DNA of 64,000 nt from Pseudomonas sp. K2I15 (GTDB taxonomy: Bacteria > Pseudomonadota > Gammaproteobacteria > Pseudomonadales > Pseudomonadaceae): NCBI RefSeq assembly GCF_002204795.1, contig NZ_NIXO01000001.1:248001-312000 (forward strand). Direction: 5' to 3'. The notes under the pieces are model-generated. The model worked only from the letters and a program-made list of their open reading frames with translations. It did not search any database and had not been told where the DNA came from. Numbering within the stretch: position 1 is the stretch's first letter; each line of letters opens with the position of its first letter. This document shows positions 57,814 to 64,000 of this stretch, piece by piece. The translations under genes and the position numbers were made by a program.

Positions 57814-59055
57814 ATGAAGCGTTTCTATGTGATCCTGGTGCTGGCGATTGCGATCGCCTTGGCGCTGGCTGTGGGCATTTCGAAACACACCGGTTACGTG
57901 CTGATTACCTATCCCCATGTGCTGCATTACGAGTCCGGGCTGTGGTCGACACTGGTGGCGTTGTTTGTCATCGGCCTTGCGATCTACCTGGTCCGGGCGC
58001 TGCTGGGCCTGGTGTTGACCTCGGGTGGCGTGGTCAACCCCTGGTCGCGGCGCAATCGCAGCCGTCGGGTGCAGGTCGCCATTGAACAAGGCCAGATGGA
58101 CCTCGCCGAAGGGCGTTGGGCCAGCGCCGAGCGTCACTTGCACCGTGCTGCCGAAGCAGAGCGTCAGCCATTGCTTTACTACCTCGGCGCGGCCCGGGCG
58201 GCCAACGAGCAAGGGCGTTATGAGGAGGCGGACGGCCTGCTGGAACGCGCGCTTGAGCGCCAGCCCCAGGCCGAACTGGCGGTGGCCTTGAGTCATGCGC
58301 AGTTGCAGATGGACCGTGGCGACAGCGAGGGTGCCCTGGTCACCTTGCAGGCCATGCATGAGCGTCATCCGCATAACGTCCAGGTATTGCGTCAATTACA
58401 GCGGCTGTATCAGCAGCGCGGTGATTGGTCTTCGGTGATCCGGCTGTTGCCTGAACTGCGCAAGGACAAGGCGCTGCCACCTGCCGAGCTGGCCGACCTG
58501 GAGCGTCGCGCCTGGGGCGAGAACCTGACCCTGGCCGCCCAGCGTGAAGAGCAAGGCGAGGCCGGCCAGCAATCCCTTGAGCGCGCCTGGCAGCAACTGA
58601 CTTCGCCCCAGCGCCAGGAACCGCAACTGGTGCTGGCGTACGCCGAACAGCTGCGTCAATTGGGCGCGGATGCCAAAGCCGAGGAAGTGCTGCGCGGTGC
58701 GCTCAAACGTGAATACGACAGCCATCTGATCAGGCTCTACGGCTTGCTGCGTGGCAGCGATCCGGCGAAGCAGTTGAAGTTTGCCGAGGGCTGGCTCAAG
58801 GACCATCCGGGCGATGCCAGCCTGTTGCTGACCCTTGGGCGCCTATGCCTGCAAAACAGCTTGTGGGGCAAGGCACGGGACTACCTGGAAAGCAGCCTGC
58901 AAGTGCAGCGCAACCCTGAAGCCTGCGCCGAACTGGCGCGCCTGCTGGCGCAGTTGGGCGACACCGAGCGCAGCAACCAGTTGTTCCAGGAAGGCCTGGG
59001 CCTGCTGGACAAGCGTTTGCTGGCGTCACCGCTGCCGGTTCCGGCGCGGGTTTGA
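57814..59055 (+). CDS. hemY: HemY family TPR protein
   Basis: The 413-residue protein has two N-terminal membrane helices (HemY_N, MKRFYVILVLAIAIALALAV and LWSTLVALFVIGLAIYLVRA) and a long TPR-like helical region. It is the gammaproteobacterial HemY of the hemCDXY operon, not the unrelated protoporphyrinogen oxidase also named HemY. The start is 5 nt after hemX. A hairpin follows the stop. Confidence 0.93.
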   Translation: MKRFYVILVLAIAIALALAVGISKHTGYVLITYPHVLHYESGLWSTLVALFVIGLAIYLVRALLGLVLTSGGVVNPWSRRNRSRRVQVAIEQGQMDLAEGRWASAERHLHRAAEAERQPLLYYLGAARAANEQGRYEEADGLLERALERQPQAELAVALSHAQLQMDRGDSEGALVTLQAMHERHPHNVQVLRQLQRLYQQRGDWSSVIRLLPELRKDKALPPAELADLERRAWGENLTLAAQREEQGEAGQQSLERAWQQLTSPQRQEPQLVLAYAEQLRQLGADAKAEEVLRGALKREYDSHLIRLYGLLRGSDPAKQLKFAEGWLKDHPGDASLLLTLGRLCLQNSLWGKARDYLESSLQVQRNPEACAELARLLAQLGDTERSNQLFQEGLGLLDKRLLASPLPVPARV

Positions 59056-59070
59056 CGTAGGAATCAGCAT

Positions 59071-59106
59071 AAGGGTTGGCTGAGAATTGTCTGGCGGCCA
59101 ACCCTT
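59071..59106 (+). terminator. Stem-loop after hemY
   Basis: AAGGGTTGGC and GCCAACCCTT form a perfect 10-bp stem with a 16-nt loop, 15 nt after the hemY stop. There is no T-run, so termination is only probable. Confidence 0.5.
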
Positions 59107-59292
59107 CAATATCGCCTAATAGCTGTAGTCAATACGGCTTGTAGTAAACTCCTACGCAGACGCGCGTTTAATCGCTCATCTTCTGACGGGATATCCCTAC
59201 GCTCTCGCGGAATCGTCTGCTCCGGTGCGTATTGAAAGGGGTAAGGCCTTTCCTCTACCGTAACTACCTATCTCTTGCGTTGCGGATAAACA

Positions 59293-59814
59293 ATGTCTTT
59301 GGCCCCCTCACGCTCCCTGTTCCTCCTGGCGTTTTTGGCTGGTGCGCTGACGCTGGGCGCATCCTTTTACCTGGAATACGCCGCGCTTTTGCGCCCTTGT
59401 TTCCTGTGTCAGGTACAACGAGTGCTTGTGGCTGCCTTCACGCTGATCAACCTGGTGGCGGTGATTCATGGACCCAAGCGGTCCGGGATCTACCTGTATT
59501 GGCTGGCGAGCATGGGCTGCGCAGTGCTGGGCGCCATCACGGCGATACGCCAGGTATTGCTGCAAAATACGCCGCCGGAACAGCTGCCTACCTGTTGGCC
59601 CGGCCTCCAATACATGATCGAGAATCTGTCGCTCCGGGAGGCGTTGACCCTGATCTTCAAGGGCACCGTCGACTGTGTGGAAATCAACTGGACGCTGTTC
59701 GACTTGAGTATTCCGGAGTGGAGCTTGCTGTTCTTCGTGGCCATGCTGATCCTTGGCGCAGCGCAGTTCTCGCGGTTGTTGCTGAGCCAGCGTTTTGGCC
59801 TTGCACGGCACTGA
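59293..59814 (+). CDS. dsbB: Disulfide bond formation protein B (DsbB/DsbH)
   Basis: The 173-residue membrane protein has four helices, the CFLC active pair in the first periplasmic loop, and the second pair in LPTCWPGL and GTVDCVEINW. It reoxidises DsbA and passes electrons to quinone. In P. aeruginosa a second paralogue (DsbH) sits at this locus, so this is probably the DsbH copy. The start follows a ~240-nt leader region after hemY. Confidence 0.93.
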   Translation: MSLAPSRSLFLLAFLAGALTLGASFYLEYAALLRPCFLCQVQRVLVAAFTLINLVAVIHGPKRSGIYLYWLASMGCAVLGAITAIRQVLLQNTPPEQLPTCWPGLQYMIENLSLREALTLIFKGTVDCVEINWTLFDLSIPEWSLLFFVAMLILGAAQFSRLLLSQRFGLARH

Positions 59815-60020
59815 CAGGTGCCCGCAGGTTGTAGGAAGGGATTAAACACTTGTATGAACTTTCTCTCCTGCGTACCTTGATGCCATAGTCATGCGGGCAT
59901 AATCTGGCCCGCACGTGTTATTGAAACAGACTGTTCGAAGCACCTTTGCCCGGTTGCCGCTTTAACCTTGAAGTGTTGCGCGGGCAGCAGGCGGCGCCCC
60001 TATAGGGAAGAGAGATCATC

Positions 60021-60479
60021 ATGCTGGAAAGTTGTCAGAATGCTCAGGAACGCTGGGGTGGGGTGCACAAACTGATCGATGGTTGGTTGAAAGCGCGTCA
60101 CGAACTGGTTCGGGCCTTTGATGCTCTCGGTGCCAAGCCCGAAGCGATAAGCGAGAACCGCAAGCCATTGCAGGAATTCTGCGGCGTATTGGTGGACTAC
60201 GTCTCGGCGGGGCACTTCGGTGTCTACGAGCAGTTGACCAAAGAGGCCGAAGCCTTCGACGATCAACGTGGCCTGGACTTGGCAGAAACGATTTACCCGC
60301 GCATCGACGTCATCACCGAGAAGCTGCTGGCCTTCAACGACCTGTGTGATGCCGGCAAGTGTGTTGCAGAAAAATTCAAAGAGTTGGGCGGTTTGCTTCA
60401 TGAGCGTTTCGAGCTGGAAGATTGCCTGATCGAGGTGCTGCACAACGCCCACAAGGAAGAGTTGACGGCCAAAGCCTGA
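60021..60479 (+). CDS. algQ: Anti-sigma-70 factor AlgQ (Rsd family)
   Basis: The 152-residue helical protein opens [20 protein letters not shown] and matches Rsd/AlgQ throughout. AlgQ binds sigma-70 region 4 and favours alternative sigma factors; in P. aeruginosa it also controls Ndk and alginate. A possible promoter is TTGATG (59877) with CATAAT (59898), at 15-bp spacing. A terminator follows. Confidence 0.95.
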   Translation: MLESCQNAQERWGGVHKLIDGWLKARHELVRAFDALGAKPEAISENRKPLQEFCGVLVDYVSAGHFGVYEQLTKEAEAFDDQRGLDLAETIYPRIDVITEKLLAFNDLCDAGKCVAEKFKELGGLLHERFELEDCLIEVLHNAHKEELTAKA

Positions 60480-60492
60480 CTCGCCACAACAC

Positions 60493-60523
60493 AAAAAAAC
60501 GGTGCGCATTGCGCACCGTTTTT
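60493..60523. terminator. Bidirectional terminator between algQ and the FKBP gene
   Basis: AAAAACGGTGCGCA and TGCGCACCGTTTTT form a tight stem with almost no loop in the convergent gap, flanked by A and T runs. Confidence 0.92.
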
Positions 60524-60532
60524 CGTTTGGGT

Positions 60533-61198
60533 TCAGGCGCCCGCGCCGAGCAATTCGATTTCGAATACCAGCGGCGTATAAGGCGGGATCAACTCGCCGG
60601 CACCATCAGCGCCATAGGCTTGGTCGGATGGAATCACCAGGCGCCATTTCGCGCCCACCGGCATCTGTTGCAACGCGCTTCGCCAGCCGCTGATCACGCT
60701 GTCCAGACGAAACCACTGGGGCTGTGTGCTCTTGTCGAAGACTGTCCCGTCGGGTAACCGCCCAACGTAGTTCACTTGCACGCGATCATCGGCGGCAGGC
60801 TTTTTCCCGCTGCCAGGGGACAGTTCGGTCATCAGGATGCCGTCTGCCAATTCGTGCACACCACTTTTGGATTTCTCACTGGCTAAAAATTGTTGCTCGG
60901 CTGCGAGTGCCTTTTCACTTTGTGGTGCTCGATTGTCTGGCGCGTTTTGCGCTTCGTGCTGGGCAAGGATCTGTTCGATGCGTGTGTCGTCCAGGGCCAG
61001 TGGCTTGCCTTGGTAGGCCTGTTTGAGGCCGTCGATCAGCGCCTCGACTTGCAGGCCCGGCATCTCTTGGCGCAGGCGTTCACCCAAGCTCGCGCCCAGG
61101 CTGTAGGCCAGGTCGTGGTCATCTTTGGACGGGGATTTCTCGCTCGCATTGGCCACCGAAAGCGCAACGCTCAACACTAAAAAAAGGTAACGCGACAT
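60533..61198 (-). CDS. FKBP-type peptidyl-prolyl isomerase, periplasmic
   Basis: The 221-residue protein has a signal peptide (MSRYLFLVLSVALSVANA), an N-terminal helical dimerisation domain and a C-terminal FKBP domain (VQVNYVGRLPDGTVFDKS, WRLVIPSDQAYGADG). It should isomerise prolyl bonds and act as a chaperone in the periplasm, as in FkpA or Mip-like proteins. The start at 61198 lies just before the signal sequence. It is divergent from algP. Confidence 0.93.
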   Translation of the reverse strand: MSRYLFLVLSVALSVANASEKSPSKDDHDLAYSLGASLGERLRQEMPGLQVEALIDGLKQAYQGKPLALDDTRIEQILAQHEAQNAPDNRAPQSEKALAAEQQFLASEKSKSGVHELADGILMTELSPGSGKKPAADDRVQVNYVGRLPDGTVFDKSTQPQWFRLDSVISGWRSALQQMPVGAKWRLVIPSDQAYGADGAGELIPPYTPLVFEIELLGAGA

Positions 61199-61390
61199 GG
61201 GCGTTCTCCAGCCGAAAGTGCGATGGATTATGCCAGTGTGAATGCTTAAAAAGTGGCGTGGTTTTTCGTTATATCGATAAGAATTTTCGTGCGGTGCAAC
61301 GCAAGCCAATCGATACTGTCAACATGCCCTAGCGGCGGTAAGAGCAGAGGGCTAGTATGAGCCGCACCCACGTCAGCCAGGAGGTAAACC

Positions 61391-62593
61391 ATGTCGGCCA
61401 AACAGAAGCCTGTAAATACCCCGTTGCATTTGCTCCAACAACTTTCGGGCAGCCTGCTCGAACATTTGGAAAGCGCTTGTTCACAAGCCTTGGCTGAGGC
61501 TGAGAAGTTGCTCGCCAAGCTTGAAAAACAACGCGGCAAAGCTCAGGAAAAACTGCACAAATCCCGTACCAAACTGCAAGGCGCAGCGACCGCTGGCAAA
61601 GCCAAGGCACAAGCCAAAGCCAAGGACGCCGTCAAAGAACTTGAGGACTTGCTCGACGCCCTCAAGGATCGTCAATCCGAAACCCGCACCTACATTTCCC
61701 AACTCAAGCGTGATGCTTCCGAGAGCCTGAAACTGGCTCAGGGCGTTGGTCGTGTGAAGGAAGCTGTCGGCAAAGTGCTGAGCACCCGTGCTCCGGCTAA
61801 AGCCGCTGCAGCGAGCGCTGCGAAAAAGCCAGCCAGCAAAGCAGTCGCCGCCAAGGCACCTGCAAAGGCTGCGGCCAAGCCTGCTGTAAAAGCACCGGCT
61901 AAACCGGCTGCCAAACCAGCGACTAAAACTGCTGCTGCAAAACCTGCTGCCAAGCCAGCCGCTAAAACTGCTGCTGCGAAACCAGCCGCCAAGCCTGCCG
62001 CTAAAACCGCTGCTGCAAAACCTGCTGCCAAGCCAGCCGCTAAAACTGCTGCTGCGAAACCAGCGGCCAAGCCAGCTGCTAAAACTGCTGCTGCGAAACC
62101 AGCGGCCAAGCCAGCTGCTAAAACTGCTGCTGCGAAACCAGCGGCCAAGCCAGCTGCTAAAACTGCTGCTGCGAAACCAGCCGCCAAGCCAGCCGCTAAA
62201 ACTGCTGCTGCGAAACCGGCCGCCAAGCCAGTTGCTAAAACTGCTGCTGCGAAACCGGCCGCCAAGCCAGCTGCTAAAACTGCTGCTGCGAAACCGGCCG
62301 CCAAGCCAGCTGCTAAAACCGCTGCTGCGAAACCGGCCGCCAAGCCAGTTGCTAAAACTGCTGCTGCGAAACCGGCCGCCAAGCCAGCCGTTAAACCTGC
62401 TGCTGCCAAACCAGCTGCCAAGCCAGCCGCAAAACCAGCCGCCGCCAAGCCTGCACCGGCCAAGGCAGCTACTCCAGCTGCAAAGCCTGCGACCCCAGCC
62501 GCACCTGCTGCCAGCACCGCAGCGCCAACCGCTTCGGCCAGCAGCACGCCTGCACCGGCAGCGCCAAGCGTCACCCCAACCAGCGCTTCCTAA
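61391..62593 (+). CDS. algP: Histone H1-like regulator AlgP (AlgR3)
   Basis: The 400-residue protein has an N-terminal ~150-residue coiled-coil part (KPVNTPLHLLQQLSGSLLEH) and a long Lys-Pro-Ala tail like eukaryotic H1. AlgP binds DNA non-specifically and supports algD expression in P. aeruginosa. The tail is encoded largely by a 39-bp tandem repeat, listed separately, and should vary in length between strains. Its stop codon overlaps the convergent neighbour by 4 nt. Confidence 0.92.
   Translation: MSAKQKPVNTPLHLLQQLSGSLLEHLESACSQALAEAEKLLAKLEKQRGKAQEKLHKSRTKLQGAATAGKAKAQAKAKDAVKELEDLLDALKDRQSETRTYISQLKRDASESLKLAQGVGRVKEAVGKVLSTRAPAKAAAASAAKKPASKAVAAKAPAKAAAKPAVKAPAKPAAKPATKTAAAKPAAKPAAKTAAAKPAAKPAAKTAAAKPAAKPAAKTAAAKPAAKPAAKTAAAKPAAKPAAKTAAAKPAAKPAAKTAAAKPAAKPAAKTAAAKPAAKPVAKTAAAKPAAKPAAKTAAAKPAAKPAAKTAAAKPAAKPVAKTAAAKPAAKPAVKPAAAKPAAKPAAKPAAAKPAPAKAATPAAKPATPAAPAASTAAPTASASSTPAPAAPSVTPTSAS
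61925..62392 (+). repeat. In-frame 39-bp tandem repeat of algP, 12 units
   Basis: Twelve units of exactly 39 bp begin at 61925, 61964, 62003 and so on to 62354. Each encodes the 13-mer KTAAAKPAAKPAA (Val in place of the penultimate Ala in two units). Neighbouring units differ mainly at third positions. The array decays after 62392 (AVKPAAAKP). Confidence 0.93.
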
Positions 62594-63051
62594 GTGCCGG
62601 TGACCGCGGCGCGCAGCTGATGCAGTGCGTCGTGGTCAAGGTTGGCGGCTTCGGCCGCCAGTCCTTCAAGCCATGCTTGACCTTTCACCTCGGCCACCGG
62701 CCAACCCTGCGCCACGCCTTCCAGGCGCGATAACAGCAGCCGTTCGGCTTCCAGCTCCAGTGCCTTGACCCGTTCCCGTAAGGCTCCCAGCTCAGCATCG
62801 TGCTGCGCCATGGCCCGCCATTGCGTGCGTACTTGCCGCAGCGGTTCGACCACTTCGGTCCGCCACGGCCCGGCGACCTGCCGCAATGCCTGCAAACGCC
62901 ACGGCTGCGGCGCCACACTGCGCTGTTCCAGCCACAGCCCGCACAACACCAGGCACACATCAGCCCCTTGCGCCTGCAAGCGCAGGCAAGCGTCCTCAGC
63001 GCCCGGGCGGGCGTAAGTCGAGAGGGCAAAGCTCCACAGGTCAGCGCACAT
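62590..63051 (-). CDS. TIGR02444/DUF2390 family protein
   Basis: The 153-residue protein has the family opening LWSFALSTYARPGAEDACLRLQ and VCLVLCGLWLE, and is mostly helical. No function is known. The ATG at 63051 (MCADLWSF) fits; an ATG at 63075 would add eight residues. Its stop overlaps the algP stop by 4 nt on the other strand. It is divergent from the ABC-F gene across about 50 nt. Confidence 0.83.
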   Translation of the reverse strand: MCADLWSFALSTYARPGAEDACLRLQAQGADVCLVLCGLWLEQRSVAPQPWRLQALRQVAGPWRTEVVEPLRQVRTQWRAMAQHDAELGALRERVKALELEAERLLLSRLEGVAQGWPVAEVKGQAWLEGLAAEAANLDHDALHQLRAAVTGT

Positions 63052-63101
63052 ATTCACACCCAAGCCAGCGGCCAACGAAGCTGGTAGACTCCGCCGCCAT
63101 T

Positions 63102-64000
63102 ATGATCCGACTTCAAAGCCTAACATTACAGCGTGGCCCGCAACGTCTTCTCGAAGACGCCGAGCTGACCCTGCACGCCGGTCACAAAGCCGGCCTGATC
63201 GGTGCCAACGGCGCCGGCAAATCCACGTTGTTCGCCTTGCTGCTGGGTGAGCTGACTCCCGATTCCGGGAATTGTCTGCTGCCGGCCGACTGGCGCATCG
63301 CCCATATGCGCCAGGAGATCGACACCCTCGACCGCATCGCGATCGACTACGTGCTCGATGGCGACCTGCGCCTGCGCCAGGTGCAACACGACCTCGCCGA
63401 GGCCGAGAAAGCCCAGGACGGCGCCGCACAGGCCCGCCTGCACTCGGAACTGGACAGTGCCGACGGCTACACCGCCGACGCCCGCGCCCGCAAAATGCTC
63501 GCCGGCCTTGGCTTTACCAACGAACAGATGGACCGCCCGGTCGCCGACTTCTCCGGTGGCTGGCGCATGCGCCTGAACCTGGCTCAGGCGCTGATGTGCC
63601 CGTCGGACCTGTTGCTGCTCGATGAACCGACCAACCACTTGGACCTCGATGCGATCCTGTGGCTGGAAGACTTCCTGAAAAGCTACCCGGGCACCTTGTT
63701 GCTGATTTCCCACGACCGGGATTTCCTCGACGCCGTGGTGGACAACATCGCCCACGTCGACCAGAAGAAAATTACCCTGTACCGCGGTGGCTACAGCGCC
63801 TTCGAACGCGCCCGTGCCGAGCGTATGGCCCAGCAACAGCAGGCCTACGAGAAGCAGCAGGCGCAACGCGCGCACATGGAAAGCTACATTGCCCGGTTCA
63901 AGGCCCAGGCCACCAAGGCCCGCCAGGCCCAGAGCCGGATCAAGGCCCTGGAACGCATGGAAGAGCTGTCGGCGGCCCACGTCGATTCACCGTTCGACTT
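63102..64000 (+). CDS. ABC-F family ATPase, YheS-like, partial (C-terminus off the window)
   Basis: About 299 of ~640 residues are present, starting MIRLQSLTLQRGPQRLLEDA. The first ATP-binding domain has Walker A GANGAGKST, the signature FSGGWRMRLN and Walker B LLLLDEPTNHLDLD, with ISHDRDFLD. A Glu/Arg-rich linker (MAQQQQAYEKQQAQRAHM) follows. It has no membrane domain, so it is a ribosome-linked ABC-F protein like YheS, not a transporter. It runs off the window. Confidence 0.93.
   Translation, partial: MIRLQSLTLQRGPQRLLEDAELTLHAGHKAGLIGANGAGKSTLFALLLGELTPDSGNCLLPADWRIAHMRQEIDTLDRIAIDYVLDGDLRLRQVQHDLAEAEKAQDGAAQARLHSELDSADGYTADARARKMLAGLGFTNEQMDRPVADFSGGWRMRLNLAQALMCPSDLLLLDEPTNHLDLDAILWLEDFLKSYPGTLLLISHDRDFLDAVVDNIAHVDQKKITLYRGGYSAFERARAERMAQQQQAYEKQQAQRAHMESYIARFKAQATKARQAQSRIKALERMEELSAAHVDSPFD

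Noticed and set aside
61925..62392. Possible CRISPR array from the regular 39-bp spacing
   Set aside because: Units are contiguous without spacers, in frame within algP, and no cas gene is present.
61738..62574. 278-codon Ala/Gly-rich minus-strand frame opposite algP
   Set aside because: Simple complement of the repetitive algP tail.

Overview
The window is ordinary core chromosome of a Pseudomonas, most likely a member of the P. fluorescens group. The evidence is the high-GC Pseudomonas codon use, genes diagnostic for the genus (crc, algC, algQ, algP, algR, sutA, dadA-ridA-dadX), fluorescens-type paired REP palindromes (REPINs), and a gene order that, from memory, follows the P. aeruginosa PAO1 region from about PA5335 down to PA5252. 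I see no insertion sequence, prophage, CRISPR array, tRNA or rRNA, and no stretch of foreign composition. About 62 protein genes are supported. The first (yicC) and the last (an ABC-F ATPase) run off the window.

Region by region. 1-8.8 kb: yicC, rph, a small membrane protein, crc, pyrE, argB, algC, dut, coaBC and radC (RNA maturation, carbon catabolite control, nucleotide, arginine, exopolysaccharide and CoA precursors). 8.9-11.4 kb: a lone peptide-binding protein and the rpmB-rpmG ribosomal operon with a structured leader. 11.4-24.9 kb: an amine and amino-acid catabolic district. It holds a cupin protein and KauB aldehyde dehydrogenase, an MFS carrier, a phospholipase-D-type lipoprotein, a MocR regulator divergent from a DUF1127 gene, a PuuB-like oxidase, dadR divergent from dadA-ridA-dadX, a PauR-like HTH-cupin regulator and cytochrome c5. 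24.9-37.8 kb: a CoA-transferase-like enzyme, xpt, rep, a c-di-GMP phosphodiesterase, a MATE pump, a LysR regulator, a chemoreceptor and comM. 37.9-41.4 kb: ubiK, the nitrogen-controlled glnK-amtB operon, a YjbQ protein and sutA. 41.6-47.5 kb: the lptM-lysA-dapF-DUF484-xerC-HAD operon divergent from cyaY-DUF1289, then rnk. 47.5-53.5 kb: cyaA, two small genes, a GST and argH. 54-59 kb: algR and hemCDXY. 59.3-64 kb: dsbB, algQ, an FKBP isomerase, algP, a TIGR02444 gene and the ABC-F gene.

How the parts fit together. KauB and the PuuB-like oxidase are steps of polyamine breakdown, and a PauR-type repressor lies nearby. I found a shared dyad, TGTT-N8-TGAAC-like, upstream of all three genes. DadA oxidises D-alanine, RidA would clear the imine produced, and DadX supplies D-alanine from L-alanine. 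glnK has a sigma-54 promoter with two NtrC-type sites at the canonical glnA spacing. The chemoreceptor has a good sigma-28 promoter. The alg regulators (algR, algQ, algP) sit beside the haem genes as in P. aeruginosa, but the sensor gene algZ/fimS that precedes algR there is absent.

I did not find a new multi-gene system. The observations most worth checking are regulatory: the putative polyamine operator, the MocR operator, and the REPIN-like palindromes concentrated in convergent gene gaps. The missing algR partner and the 12 x 39-bp coding minisatellite in algP also deserve a look.
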